Counted from the stretch's first letter, positions 25,835-35,418 are shown. The stretch: 64,000 bases of DNA from an uncultured Eubacteriales bacterium (GCA_934630515.1 CAKTVV010000004.1:62001-126000), one strand, 5' to 3'. The notes: generated by a model not told the origin, from the sequence alone. Program-made: numbers and translations.

Positions 25835-28291
25835 TTAATCGTCTGCACAGGTAAAGGTATGGGTACCGGCGGTCACCGTCCGCTGGCTGCCGTCCGGCAG
25901 CTGCACCGCCGCCTCACAGCCGAACGGCACCGTCACCGTCAGCCGCCGCTCCCCGTCGGCACGCCGCCAGGCGATGCGGTATTCCCCCCGCACGGTATGG
26001 AGCGCACCCTCCGCCTCGAGGAGCCGGTGGGTCTTACAGGGACGAATGACGACCCGGCGGCAGCCGTCCTCCACCTGCCGCAGCCCCAGCAGATTGCGGA
26101 TGAAGAAGGTTCCGCCGCCGCCGAACATACCGTGGTTATGGGAAGCCATGTCGCCCCGCTCCCACCATTGCTCCCACACGGTGGTGGCACCCTTGCTCAG
26201 CTCGTAGCCGTAGCCGGGATAGGTGGGCTGGAAAAAGGCGTCCAGCACCACATCGGCGTACCCCTCGTCCGCCAGCAGCATGGGCAGAAATTTGGTGCCG
26301 TAAATACCGGTGTCCAGATGTCCCTTTCGCCGCACCCGGATACCATCCAGCACGCTTTGCAGGATCTGTGCCCGCTTTTCCGCCGGCACCATGCCAAACA
26401 GCAGCGGCAGCGCTCCGGCGGTCTGCTCCCCCTCGTCATACCAGCCGTTGGCGGGGTCGTAAAACGCTCCGTCGTAGGCGGCGGCGATCTGCGCCATCCG
26501 TTCCTGCAGCCGGGGGAGGATAGCGGTATCCCCCAGCGCCTGCGCCATCCAGCTCAGCTCCATGGTCTGATAGTACATCAGCGCCGTGGCAGTCGGCTTC
26601 ACATAGCTGAAGGCGCACTCATAGCCGCCGTTGGCATTCTCCTTGGGGGCGCACCAGTCCCCGAAGAACCGGTCGCTGATCCCCTCCGGCCACCGCTCCA
26701 TGGTGTGCTCGATATAGGCCTTCATGGTGGGATACACCTGCTCCAGCAGCCGCCGGTCGCCGTAGAAGGTGTAGAGATGCCACGCCAGCGCCAGCTGAGC
26801 GCCGTCCCAGCAGGGATCGCCGCCCTTCGCCAGACTGTTGAGAAGAAAATTCTTCCAATAGCTGCTGGTATCCCACACGGTGGAGGCGATCTCACAGTAG
26901 CTCACCACATCCATGATGCAGGGGGTGCGCTCATCCCGCATAGGGCAATCGGTGGGATAGCTGGCGGCGTTGCCCCGGATGCCCCAGCGGATGTTGCTGT
27001 ACAGCTGATTCACCTGGGGATCGTCGCACCGGAACTCCCCCACAAAGGGCATATCCGTGTGCAGCACCTGCGCCATAAACATCTCCGGCGCAGGGTCCCC
27101 CTCCAAGCCGGTGATCTCCACATACCGATAGCCGTGATAGGTGAACCGGGGCTGGTATTCCTCCACTCCGTCGCCTCTGAACACATACACGTCCGTCGCC
27201 TTGGCGGAGCGGTTGGTGTGGGGATCCAGCTTCCGGGTGGCGGGGTCGATCTCCTCGGAATAATGCAGGCTCATCACCGTCCCGGCGGGGCGAGCCAGCC
27301 GCAGCCGCACAAAGCCGGGCATATTCTGCCCGAAATCCAGAATGACCGTCCCCCGGGCGGTGCGCCACCACGCCCGATAGGGGCGGGTCTCCACCACCCG
27401 AATGGGCGGGGTGAACCGGGGCTCCAGCTCCCCGGGCGCATCGGGCAGCACGGCGACGGGCGAGAACCGGCCGGGATACGCCGTGGGTGTCGCCCAGTCA
27501 AACGCCTTGCGGGCGTCGTAGTATTCCCCGTCGTACACCCCGTTATCGATGAGGGGGCTGTCCAGCGTATACTCCCACGCCCCATCGGTGCAGAGCTGCC
27601 GGGTGCTGCCGTCGGCAAAGGTCAGCCGCAGCTCGGCGATCGCCCGCTTGGGGCCGGTATACCGCCAGCCGAACCGGCAGAACCGCTCATTGTAGCCGTC
27701 CCCCAGCCACAGCCCCAACGCATTTTCTCCCGGCTGCAGCCGGTCGGTGATGTTGTAGGTCTCATAGATCTGCCGCCCTTGGGGCGCCGCTGCCGGTGTC
27801 AGCTGACGGTCGTCCGCTTCGGCGCCGTTGACGAACAGCTGGAACCAGCCGGGAGAATAGACGGATATTTCTGCATCCACCGGCTGCTCCGGCAGCGTGA
27901 ACACCCGCCGCAGCAGCGGCGCCGTCTGGGTATGAGCGGTGGGATCGGGGCTGATCCATGCCGCCGTCCAGGGGCACCCCATATACCCGGTGCGCCAATG
28001 CGCCTCGGCGCTGACAGCGTGATCCCCTGCCTCGCTCCAGCACTCCACCTGCCAGGTATACCGGCTATGCGGCTCCAACGCCGCCCCGGCATACGCCTGC
28101 TGGATGGTCTCCGCCGTTTCCACCCGGCCGCTGTCCCACACCGGCACCGTCCCCTGTCGGACGGTCAGCCGATACGCCGCCTGCCGGTCACCCGCCCGGG
28201 GTGAGGTGATCTCCCAGGAAAACAGCGGCGCCGGATCGTCCACCGCCACCGGCTCCACCCGGCTGTTGAGCCGTAACGCCTGAATCTGCAT
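25835..28291 (-). CDS. GH78-like alpha-L-rhamnosidase
   Basis: An 818-residue cytoplasmic-looking enzyme without signal peptide. N-terminal beta domains (SRVEPVAVDDPAPLFSWEI, then the YSPGWFQLFVNGAEAD region) are followed by the (alpha/alpha)6 catalytic domain. The GH78 signature usually read DCPxRxERxxWxGD appears as TDCPMRDERTPCIMD (Glu454 in DER), so its second half is altered. Later blocks GDWCAPKENANGG and WEQWWERGDMASHNHGMFGGGG fit the family. It would release alpha-L-rhamnose from imported plant or bacterial oligosaccharides. GGAGG stands eight bases before the ATG at 28291. It diverges from the fucosidase gene. Confidence 0.85.
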   Translation of the reverse strand: MQIQALRLNSRVEPVAVDDPAPLFSWEITSPRAGDRQAAYRLTVRQGTVPVWDSGRVETAETIQQAYAGAALEPHSRYTWQVECWSEAGDHAVSAEAHWRTGYMGCPWTAAWISPDPTAHTQTAPLLRRVFTLPEQPVDAEISVYSPGWFQLFVNGAEADDRQLTPAAAPQGRQIYETYNITDRLQPGENALGLWLGDGYNERFCRFGWRYTGPKRAIAELRLTFADGSTRQLCTDGAWEYTLDSPLIDNGVYDGEYYDARKAFDWATPTAYPGRFSPVAVLPDAPGELEPRFTPPIRVVETRPYRAWWRTARGTVILDFGQNMPGFVRLRLARPAGTVMSLHYSEEIDPATRKLDPHTNRSAKATDVYVFRGDGVEEYQPRFTYHGYRYVEITGLEGDPAPEMFMAQVLHTDMPFVGEFRCDDPQVNQLYSNIRWGIRGNAASYPTDCPMRDERTPCIMDVVSYCEIASTVWDTSSYWKNFLLNSLAKGGDPCWDGAQLALAWHLYTFYGDRRLLEQVYPTMKAYIEHTMERWPEGISDRFFGDWCAPKENANGGYECAFSYVKPTATALMYYQTMELSWMAQALGDTAILPRLQERMAQIAAAYDGAFYDPANGWYDEGEQTAGALPLLFGMVPAEKRAQILQSVLDGIRVRRKGHLDTGIYGTKFLPMLLADEGYADVVLDAFFQPTYPGYGYELSKGATTVWEQWWERGDMASHNHGMFGGGGTFFIRNLLGLRQVEDGCRRVVIRPCKTHRLLEAEGALHTVRGEYRIAWRRADGERRLTVTVPFGCEAAVQLPDGSQRTVTAGTHTFTCADD

Positions 28292-28537
28292 AGAGTCTTC
28301 CTCCATTCGGTACAGTTTTGTTGAGACCAGCCTACCATAAATTACCCATAAGCACAAGAGGATCTTCCATTTTGGACAACATTTAGCGGATATAGTACAT
28401 ATTTTGAAAAGGATTGTGGTTTTTATTGCAATATTCCCGCATTTGTGATATGGTAACCCATGGCGGAACCGGCGGCAGCCGAGGCAGACACACCGGGCAG
28501 CCGGGAACGCCTAGAAAGAGACAGGGAGGAATCAACC

Positions 28538-29779
28538 ATGGCAATACCCATCCCCGCTCCGTATGTGGCGGCTTTTGAAAAACTGGGCTTCGGTATGTTT
28601 GTCCACTGGGGGCTGTATTCCCAGCTGGGGAAAGGCGAGTGGATCTTCGACCAGGCACACATGGACAAGGCGGACTATCGCAGGCTGTTCGACACCTTTA
28701 CCGCCGCCGATTTCGACGCACCGGCGCTGGCAAGGCTGGCAAAGCAGGCGGGCATGCGCTACATCGTGCTGACCACCCGCCATCATGAGGGCTTCTCCCT
28801 CTACGACACCCGAGGGCTGAACACCTATGACGCCCCCCATTCCCCCGCACACCGGGATCTGGTGCGGGAGTTTGTGGACGCCTGCCGGGCAGAGGATATC
28901 GTTCCCTTTTTCTACCACACCACGCTGGACTGGGATCGGGAGGATTTCTGGAACGACTTTCCCCATTATCAGCAATATCTGCGGGATTCGGTGGAAATTC
29001 TCTGCACCCAATACGGCAAGATCGGCGGATTTTGGTTTGACGGCAACTGGTCCCGCACCGATGCGGACTGGGAGGAGGACGCCCTCTATGGGATGATCCG
29101 CCGGTATCAGCCGGACGCTATGATCATCAACAATTCCGGCATCCACGAGCGGGGCGCCGTGGGCAACCCCCAGCTGGACAGCGTCACCTTTGAAAACGGA
29201 CGGGCGGAGCCCATGAACCGGGAGGGCATGACCAAATATGTGGCAGCGGAGATGTGCCTGACCATGAACGACCACTGGGGCTACGCCCGGCAGGACTGGA
29301 ACTACAAGTCGGTGCCGTCCCTCATCTGCGATCTCTGCGCCTGCCGCAAGGTGGGGGCAAATTTCCTGCTGAATATCGGTCCGACGGCGCAAGGCGGGAT
29401 ATATCCGCTGCAAAAAGCCACGCTGGAGACTCTGGGCGAATGGGTCGCCGCCTTCCGGGACGCCGTCTATGACGTGCACCCCGCCGGGATCCGGGGCGAG
29501 GCGGAAAACTTCGGTCTCATGGGCGGAGACGGCTGCGGCTATCTATATCTGCACCAGCTGAACATACAGGGCGGCAGCCATGTGACGGTGTATGAGGGAC
29601 GCCCGGGCGCCCGCACCTTCACCGGCGTCATCCAGCCGGTCAAGCGGGTGGTCTGGCTGGACAACGGGCAGGAGCTGACCTTCACCCAGGAGGGCGATAC
29701 GCTGGTGGTAGACTGCCCGCCCTATCGGTACGGCCAGCAGATGGTCGTCCGGGTCGCCCGGCTGGAGTTTGCCGAATAG
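28538..29779 (+). CDS. GH29 alpha-L-fucosidase
   Basis: A 413-residue enzyme with no signal peptide. Family motifs: FGMFVHWGLYSQLGKGEW near the N-terminus, YIVLTTRHHEGFSLYDT, and the nucleophile region GGFWFDGNW (Asp168). The C-terminal beta domain is short, and the protein is slightly smaller than many GH29 members. It hydrolyses terminal alpha-L-fucose by a retaining mechanism. The start at 28538 has GGGAGG upstream; the in-frame ATG at 28460 lacks a site. It faces away from the rhamnosidase, together suggesting use of a glycan containing both 6-deoxyhexoses. A terminator follows at 29927. Confidence 0.9.
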   Translation: MAIPIPAPYVAAFEKLGFGMFVHWGLYSQLGKGEWIFDQAHMDKADYRRLFDTFTAADFDAPALARLAKQAGMRYIVLTTRHHEGFSLYDTRGLNTYDAPHSPAHRDLVREFVDACRAEDIVPFFYHTTLDWDREDFWNDFPHYQQYLRDSVEILCTQYGKIGGFWFDGNWSRTDADWEEDALYGMIRRYQPDAMIINNSGIHERGAVGNPQLDSVTFENGRAEPMNREGMTKYVAAEMCLTMNDHWGYARQDWNYKSVPSLICDLCACRKVGANFLLNIGPTAQGGIYPLQKATLETLGEWVAAFRDAVYDVHPAGIRGEAENFGLMGGDGCGYLYLHQLNIQGGSHVTVYEGRPGARTFTGVIQPVKRVVWLDNGQELTFTQEGDTLVVDCPPYRYGQQMVVRVARLEFAE

Positions 29780-29921
29780 ACCCGTCCCGCAAGCAGCCGG
29801 GCCGTCCTGCCTGCCGCACAGACCCAGTCCCCGCCGCCGAGCACAGCGGCATGCGGCGGCGCCGCCGCAGCCGGGAGCTTGTGCGTGGGGCTCTGCCCGG
29901 CAGCTCTGAATGAGAACATAG

Positions 29922-29966
29922 AAAAGCAGCCCGCCGTCGGGAGATCCCGACGGCGGGCTGTGCTTT
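29922..29966 (+). terminator. Terminator after the fucosidase gene
   Basis: Stem CAGCCCGCCGTCGGGA with TCCCGACGGCGGGCTG around a tight loop, then TGCTTTATGG. It lies about 150 bases after the stop. Confidence 0.7.
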
Positions 29967-30019
29967 ATGGTTATCGGGGCAGCACCCATGGTGCGCCCAA
30001 AGAAGAAAGCATAAAAATT

Positions 30020-30240
30020 CCACCGGCAACCGTCTGCTGTTCTGCAAGCCGACGAATTGCGTATGATATAAAACGATCGTGCAGCTTTCTGCGGCACCGT
30101 TTTTCCGCCAACTGCTATGCGAACCGCTAACCAGCGGATGGCGCAAAGCCAATTACGCAGTTTCAGCAGCGTTGTCTTTACGCCAACTGCTGTGCGAGCC
30201 GCCGACTGGCATATAGAACAAAACCAATTCCGCAGCTTCA
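30020..30240. repeat. Three degenerate ~75-bp tandem repeats downstream of dnaJ
   Basis: CGCCAACTGCT-ATGCGA-type sequence begins at 30106 and 30181, exactly 75 bases apart, and a weaker third copy precedes them. On the minus strand each unit reads roughly GCTGCGNAATTGG...GGCGGCTCGC. A frame through them could be translated as a repetitive peptide (KLRNWFCSI, KLRNWLCAI), but no binding site or coding character supports a gene. The 458-base gap 29780-30237 otherwise holds only the fucosidase terminator. Confidence 0.6.
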
Positions 30241-31380
30241 AAACCCACGCTTGAGCTTTTCAAAGAAGGAGCGGCGCTTTTGATAGTTCTTTTCGCCGGT
30301 GGTGGCCTCAAACTCCTGCAGCAGCTTTTTCTGCTCGCTGTTCAGTCCTTTAGGCACCTCCACCACGATCTTCAGCAGCAGGTCGCCGGTACCACGCCCG
30401 TTAAGATACGGGATACCCTTGCCCTTGACCCGCAGCACATCGCCGGGCTGCGTCCCCTCCTTGATGGTAAAGGGGATCTTGCCGTCCAGCGTAGGCACCT
30501 CCACCTCGGCGCCCAGCGCCGCTTGCGTGTAGGTGATGGGCATTTCATACCAGATGTTGAACCCGTCCCGCTCAAACAAGGGATGGGGACGCACCGACAC
30601 CTCGATCTGCAGATCGCCGGCAGGACCGCCGTTTTGCCCGGCGTTGCCCTTGCCCGGGATGTTGAGAACCTGCCCCTCGTTGATGCCTGCCGGGATATTC
30701 ACGCCCACCTCCTCGGTGCGGCGGATCCGTCCCTGCCCGCCGCAGGTGGGACAGGGGGAATCCACGATCTGTCCCCGTCCCCGGCAGCGGGAGCAGGTGC
30801 TCTGGGTCTGCATCACCCCGAAAGGCGTGCGCTGGTTGTGCGCCACCTGTCCCCGACCGCCGCAATCCGGGCAGGTCTTGGGGCTGGTGCCCTTTTTCGC
30901 CCCGGTGCCGTTACAGTCCGGGCAGGTGCAGATGCGCTGCACGCTGACCTTTTTCTTGCAGCCCTTAGCCGCCTCCTCAAAGGAGAGGATCACCGACGCC
31001 GCCGCATCGCTGCCCCGCCGGGGGGCGTTGGGATCGGACCGGCGTCCGCCGCCAAAGCCGCCGCCTCCGCCGAAGAACGAAGAGAAGATATCCCCCAGAT
31101 CGCCAAAATCCACGTCGGCGCCATACGCTCCGCCGCCGGCGCCGAAATTCGGATCCACACCGGCATGACCATACTGATCGTAGCGTGCCTTCTTCTCCGG
31201 GTCGGACAGCACCTCATAGGCTTCGTTGACCTCCTTGAAGTGAGCCTCCGCCTCTTTATCCCCCGGATTCAGGTCGGGGTGATATTTTTTTGCCATCTGT
31301 CGATAGGCTTTTTTGATCTCATCCTCCGAGGCGCCCTTTTGTATTCCCAGCACCTCGTAGAAATCCCGCTTATCTGCCAT
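30238..31380 (-). CDS. dnaJ: Chaperone protein DnaJ
   Basis: A 380-residue type I Hsp40. The J domain (1-70) has the HPD motif in YRQMAKKYHPDLNPGD; a Gly/Phe-rich region follows (about 78-115). Four CxxCxGxG-type zinc motifs are present: CPDCNGTG, CPDCGGRG, CSRCRGRG, CPTCGGQG. The C-terminal substrate-binding and dimer domains complete the protein. It delivers clients to DnaK and stimulates its ATPase. GAGAGGA precedes the ATG. It is last in the hrcA-grpE-dnaK-dnaJ order, but 285 bases and a hairpin separate it from dnaK. Confidence 0.97.
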   Translation of the reverse strand: MADKRDFYEVLGIQKGASEDEIKKAYRQMAKKYHPDLNPGDKEAEAHFKEVNEAYEVLSDPEKKARYDQYGHAGVDPNFGAGGGAYGADVDFGDLGDIFSSFFGGGGGFGGGRRSDPNAPRRGSDAAASVILSFEEAAKGCKKKVSVQRICTCPDCNGTGAKKGTSPKTCPDCGGRGQVAHNQRTPFGVMQTQSTCSRCRGRGQIVDSPCPTCGGQGRIRRTEEVGVNIPAGINEGQVLNIPGKGNAGQNGGPAGDLQIEVSVRPHPLFERDGFNIWYEMPITYTQAALGAEVEVPTLDGKIPFTIKEGTQPGDVLRVKGKGIPYLNGRGTGDLLLKIVVEVPKGLNSEQKKLLQEFEATTGEKNYQKRRSFFEKLKRGF

Positions 31381-31399
31381 TACTCATCATTCCTCTCTT

Positions 31400-31560
31400 G
31401 CGGATCCTTGCGAAATTGCGGCTGGTTTTACGAAGTAAAATTGCTGTCATTCAGACAGCGAAAGCCACAATTCATGCAGCAAAATTTATTTTGCTGCGCC
31501 TCTCCTTGCGCAGTTGCGGCTGCTTTGCAAAGCAGGATCGTTATCCCCTTGACAGGCCAC
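31400..31560. repeat. Inverted and direct repeats in the dnaK-dnaJ gap
   Basis: The gap contains a strong GCAGCAAAATTTATTTTGCTGC hairpin-like dyad near 31480-31500, a TTGCTGTC...GACAGC dyad before it, and two related GTTGCGGCTG/ATTGCGGCTG blocks. It resembles the repeat family seen downstream of dnaJ in base content and motifs. No gene is supported. Confidence 0.5.
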
Positions 31561-31598
31561 ACCACAAACCGTCGGCTGAAAGACAGACCACCCCGCCG

Positions 31599-31648
31599 AA
31601 AAACCCGAAAACCCGGAGCCGCCGTCCTGATGAGAGCGGCAGCTCCGG
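31599..31648 (-). terminator. Terminator after dnaK
   Basis: On the minus strand the stem CCGGAGCTGCCGCTC...GACGGCGGCTCCGG is followed by GTTTTCGGGTTTTTC. It probably gives partial termination before dnaJ. Confidence 0.75.
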
Positions 31649-31665
31649 TGGTCTTCGGCGCTTAC

Positions 31666-33489
31666 TTATTGCACATTGCCGTTATAGTAGCCGTCGCCGT
31701 CGGGAGCAGCGCCGCCCTCGGGAGCCGCACCGCCCGCAGCGCCGCCGTCCTGGGGAGCGCTTGCCTTATACACCTTTTCGCTGACGGCATAGAATGCCTT
31801 GGTCAACTCCTCCTGCTTGGACTTGATGGCCTCGATATCCTCCCCCTTGAGGGCTTCCTTCAGCGCATCCAGCTTCGCCTGCAGGTCGGTCTTGTCGGCG
31901 GCATCGATCTTGTCGCCCAGCTCCTCCATGGTCTTTTCGCACTGGTACACCAGCTGATCCGCATTGTTGCGGGCATCGACCGCCTCCCGGCGTGCCTTAT
32001 CCTCGCTGGCATACTGCTCGGCTTCCTTCACCGCCTTCTCCACATCCTCCTTGGACATATTGGTGTTGGAGGTGATGGTGATGTGCTGCTCCTTGCCGGT
32101 GCCCAGATCCTTAGCGGACACGTTCACGATGCCGTTGGCGTCGATATCGAAGGTGACCTCGATCTGCGGCACGCCCCGGCGGGCGGGCGCAATGCCGTCC
32201 AGATGGAACATACCCAGCGTCTTATTATCCTTGGCGAACTCCCGCTCGCCCTGGAGCACATGGATCTCCACCGAGGGCTGATTATCCACAGCCGTGGAGA
32301 AGATCTGGCTCTTCTTGGTGGGGATGGTGGTGTTGCGGTCGATGACCTTGGTCATCACGCCGCCCATGGTCTCCACGCCCAGAGACAGGGGGGTCACATC
32401 CAGCAGCAGCAGACCCTTGACCTCGCCGCCCAGCACGCCGCCCTGCAGCGCCGCACCCATAGCCACGCACTCATCGGGGTTGATGCCCTTGAAGGGCTCC
32501 TTGCCCATGAACTTCTGCACCGCCTCCTGCACCGCAGGAATACGGGTGGAGCCGCCCACCAGCAGCACCTTATCGATCTGCGCCGCCGTCAGGCCGGAGT
32601 CGCTCAGCGCCTGCCGCACCGGACCCATAGTGGATTCCACCAGAGAGGCGGTCAGCTCGTTGAACTTCGCCCGGGTGAGGGTGATGTCCATGTGCTTGGG
32701 ACCCGTCGCATCAGCGGTGATGAAGGGCAGGTTGATGTTGCTGCTGGTAGAACCGGACAGCTCGATCTTCGCCTTTTCCGCCGCCTCACGCAGCCGCTGC
32801 AGCGCCATCTTATCCCCGGACAGATCCACACCGGTGTCCGCCTTGAAGGTGGCGATCAGCCAATCCACGATCTTCTGGTCGAAGTCGTCTCCGCCCAGCC
32901 GGTTGTTACCGGCGGTCGCCAGCACCTCCTGCACGCCGTCGCCCATCTCGATGATGGACACATCGAACGTGCCGCCGCCCAAATCGTAGACCATGATCTT
33001 CTGATCGGCGCCCTTATCGATGCCGTACGCCAGCGCCGCCGCCGTAGGCTCGTTGATGATCCGCTTGACCTCCATACCGGCGATCTTACCGGCATCCTTG
33101 GTGGCCTGCCGCTGAGCATCCGTGAAGTACGCCGGCACGGTGATGACCGCCTCGGTGACCTTGTCGCCCAGATACGCCTCGGCATCCTGCTTCAGCTTGG
33201 ACAGGATCATCGCTGAGATCTCCTGCGGGGTGTAGGACTTGTCATCGATGGTCACCTTGCGGTCGGTACCCATATCCCGCTTGATGGACGAGATGGTGCG
33301 ATCCGGCGCAGACACCGCCTGCTGCTTCGCCACACGGCCGACCACACGCTCGCCGTCCTTCTTGAACGCCACCACAGACGGGGTGGTGCGGGCACCCTCC
33401 GCATTGGGGATGACCACAGGCTCGCCGCCCTCGATCACCGCTACGCAGGAATTCGTTGTACCCAAATCAATACCAATAATCTTAGCCAT
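31666..33489 (-). CDS. dnaK: Chaperone protein DnaK (Hsp70)
   Basis: A 607-residue Hsp70 starting MAKIIGIDLGTTNSCVAV. Phosphate loops IDLGTTNS and VYDLGGGTFDVS, the adenosine motif LVGGSTRIPAVQ, the interdomain linker LLLDVTPLSLG and the substrate-binding domain are all present. The C-terminal tail is Gly/Ala-rich with acidic residues. It is the ATP-dependent folding chaperone; GrpE and DnaJ are encoded alongside. GGAGGT lies seven bases before the ATG at 33489. Expression is expected to be controlled by HrcA through the CIRCE element at 35255. Confidence 0.98.
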   Translation of the reverse strand: MAKIIGIDLGTTNSCVAVIEGGEPVVIPNAEGARTTPSVVAFKKDGERVVGRVAKQQAVSAPDRTISSIKRDMGTDRKVTIDDKSYTPQEISAMILSKLKQDAEAYLGDKVTEAVITVPAYFTDAQRQATKDAGKIAGMEVKRIINEPTAAALAYGIDKGADQKIMVYDLGGGTFDVSIIEMGDGVQEVLATAGNNRLGGDDFDQKIVDWLIATFKADTGVDLSGDKMALQRLREAAEKAKIELSGSTSSNINLPFITADATGPKHMDITLTRAKFNELTASLVESTMGPVRQALSDSGLTAAQIDKVLLVGGSTRIPAVQEAVQKFMGKEPFKGINPDECVAMGAALQGGVLGGEVKGLLLLDVTPLSLGVETMGGVMTKVIDRNTTIPTKKSQIFSTAVDNQPSVEIHVLQGEREFAKDNKTLGMFHLDGIAPARRGVPQIEVTFDIDANGIVNVSAKDLGTGKEQHITITSNTNMSKEDVEKAVKEAEQYASEDKARREAVDARNNADQLVYQCEKTMEELGDKIDAADKTDLQAKLDALKEALKGEDIEAIKSKQEELTKAFYAVSEKVYKASAPQDGGAAGGAAPEGGAAPDGDGYYNGNVQ

Positions 33490-33603
33490 AAAGCATACCT
33501 CCAAACACTGTGTATGAAATTACTTATTTATATCCAACCGGAGCTTGCGCTCCGTGTCAGCCAAAATCACCGGCGCCCCGCACAGACGCTGTGCGCCGCC
33601 GTC

Positions 33604-34182
33604 TCAGTTGGCAACCTTGACCATCGCCGGGCGCAGCACCCGCTCGCCGACCCGATAGCCGGTCTGGAACACCTGGGTCACCGTCTCCGGCTCCACCCCG
33701 TCGGCATCCTCCCGCATGACGGCGTGATGCATCGTGGGGTCAAAGGTCTCGCCCAAAGCGGGAATCTCCTCCAGCCCCAGCGCCATCAGAGCCTCCCGGA
33801 ATTGCCGCATCACCAGATCCACGCCGGTCTTATACTCGTCCCCGGCGGGGGCATCCACCGCTTTTTCCATATTGTCCAGGCTGGTGAGCAGCCCGGTGAG
33901 CAGCTCCGCCTTGGTGAACTGTCCGATCTGCTGCTTTTCCTGCTCGGTGCGGCGCTTATAGTTGGCGTATTCCGCCAGCATCCGCTGGTACTGATCCTTG
34001 AGAGCGGTCAGCTCTTTTTCCGCCGCCTCCAGCTTAGCCTCCAGATCCGCCACCTTTTTATCTGTCTTAGCGGCATGGGTCTGTTTCGGCTCGGCCTTTT
34101 TTTCCGTCGGCGCTGCGGTCTCTTCCGCTGCCGCCGGCTGCTCCGTTTCCGGGGCGGGGGGTGTTTTCTTTTCTTCTTCCAT
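33604..34182 (-). CDS. grpE: Nucleotide exchange factor GrpE
   Basis: A 192-residue protein with a low-complexity acidic N-terminus (MEEEKKTPPAPETEQPAAAEE), a long coiled coil (about 50-100, including YQRMLAEYANYKRRTEQEK) and the family beta domain ending EDADGVEPETVTQVFQTGYRVGERVLRPAMVKVAN. It releases ADP from DnaK. AAGGAGG sits nine bases before the ATG at 34182, directly behind the hrcA stop, so the two are closely coupled. Confidence 0.97.
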   Translation of the reverse strand: MEEEKKTPPAPETEQPAAAEETAAPTEKKAEPKQTHAAKTDKKVADLEAKLEAAEKELTALKDQYQRMLAEYANYKRRTEQEKQQIGQFTKAELLTGLLTSLDNMEKAVDAPAGDEYKTGVDLVMRQFREALMALGLEEIPALGETFDPTMHHAVMREDADGVEPETVTQVFQTGYRVGERVLRPAMVKVAN

Positions 34183-34199
34183 GAGGGGACGCCTCCTTA

Positions 34200-35228
34200 T
34201 CATTCATCGTCAAACAGCTCGCTGAGCAGCTTGCCGATGGCGTTGGCAAAATATTCAATGCGGGGGATCGTGTCGGCATAGTTCATACGGATGGGACCGA
34301 TGATCCCGATGGTGCCCTGCCCCCGCTGCCCCAGCGAATAGTGGGTGGTGATGATGCTGGAGCCGTTCAGCTCCGGCAGCTTATCGCTGCCCAGCACCAC
34401 CTGCAGACCATCCTCCGGCTGCAGCGCCAGCACATGCCCCAGCCGGCTGCGCTCGTCCAAAAGGCTCATCAGCGACCGGGCATTTTCCAGCTCGTAATCG
34501 GGGTGGCGCAGCAGATTCATCTGCCCGGACAGCAGCACCTCGCCAGAGGCACATTCCTGCACCAATCCGTAGAATGCCGACAGCACCGGCACCAGCGCCG
34601 CACCGGCGTCCCCCAGCTCCGCCAGCGCCTGCTGGATGGCCTCCAGGGTCACGCCGGACAGGGGACGGTCGAGAAACTTATGGGACAGGTAATCCCCCAG
34701 CGCCACCGACACCTGCCCGGGAATATCCCGGCTGCAGTGGCACATCCGGGTGCGGGGGGTACCGTTTTCCGGCACCACCACCACCGCCAGATTGCGGGGC
34801 GACATCTGCATGATGTCGATACGGCGGATGCAGGTATCCGTTTGCTCCGGCTTGGCAGCGACCGCTGCCAGCCCGGTGGCATCCGCCAGCGCCCGGGAAG
34901 CATTCTCCAGCAGCTGCAGCGGGTCGCCGGCGTCGCCCAGCATCTCGTCGATCTCCCGCTTATCCTTTTCCGCCAGCGGGTGACGATCCATCAGCCGGTC
35001 GATATACAGCCGAAAAGCCCGTGCCGTCGGCAGCCGTCCCGCCGAGGTATGGGGCTGCTCCAGATAGCCCATAGCGGTCAGCGCCGCCATGTCGTTGCGG
35101 ATGGTGGCGGAGGAGACCCGGTTGCCCAGCATTTCTGCCAGTGCCTTGGAGCCGATCGGCTCCCCGGTGTCGATATACGCCTCGATCACCAACGCCAATA
35201 TTTTTGCTTTGCGGCTATCCAGATCCAT
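34200..35228 (-). CDS. hrcA: Heat-inducible transcription repressor HrcA
   Basis: A 342-residue repressor starting MDLDSRKAKILALVIEAYIDTGEPIGSKAL, a winged-helix domain with NRVSSATIRNDMAALTAMGYLEQPHTSAGRLPT, followed by a GAF-like dimer domain and the C-terminal block RMNYADTIPRIEYFANAIGKLL. HrcA binds CIRCE to repress chaperone genes and is kept active by GroEL. AGGAGGTG precedes the ATG. It is the first gene of the operon and would repress itself through the CIRCE element 27 bases upstream. Confidence 0.97.
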   Translation of the reverse strand: MDLDSRKAKILALVIEAYIDTGEPIGSKALAEMLGNRVSSATIRNDMAALTAMGYLEQPHTSAGRLPTARAFRLYIDRLMDRHPLAEKDKREIDEMLGDAGDPLQLLENASRALADATGLAAVAAKPEQTDTCIRRIDIMQMSPRNLAVVVVPENGTPRTRMCHCSRDIPGQVSVALGDYLSHKFLDRPLSGVTLEAIQQALAELGDAGAALVPVLSAFYGLVQECASGEVLLSGQMNLLRHPDYELENARSLMSLLDERSRLGHVLALQPEDGLQVVLGSDKLPELNGSSIITTHYSLGQRGQGTIGIIGPIRMNYADTIPRIEYFANAIGKLLSELFDDE

Positions 35229-35254
35229 ACAGCGGCACCTCCTGATCTGCCACG

Positions 35255-35281
35255 TTAGCACTCTTTGCTCCCGAGTGCTAA
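35255..35281. promoter_or_regulatory. CIRCE operator
   Basis: A perfect TTAGCACTC-N9-GAGTGCTAA (35255-35263 and 35273-35281), the HrcA binding site, placed between the promoter and the hrcA start. Confidence 0.97.
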
Positions 35282-35285
35282 CGTA

Positions 35286-35314
35286 AGATTACCACTCTTA
35301 CCCTGCCCTGTCAA
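35286..35314 (-). promoter_or_regulatory. Sigma-A promoter of the hrcA operon
   Basis: On the minus strand TTGACA (35314-35309), 17-bp spacer, TAATCT (35291-35286), just upstream of CIRCE. Confidence 0.85.
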
Positions 35315-35418
35315 GGGGCAATTATGAACCTTTTGTAAATCCTGCAAAAGTTTTTCGCCGAATCCGGCTCCAGACAGCCGTTCTCCCACCGGCAACTGCC
35401 AATTTTTGAAAAAAGCAG

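Noticed and set aside
29543..30241. A 232-codon minus-strand gene after dnaJ
   Set aside because: Its first part is the 75-bp repeat and the rest is antisense to the fucosidase; no ribosome binding site or known domain.
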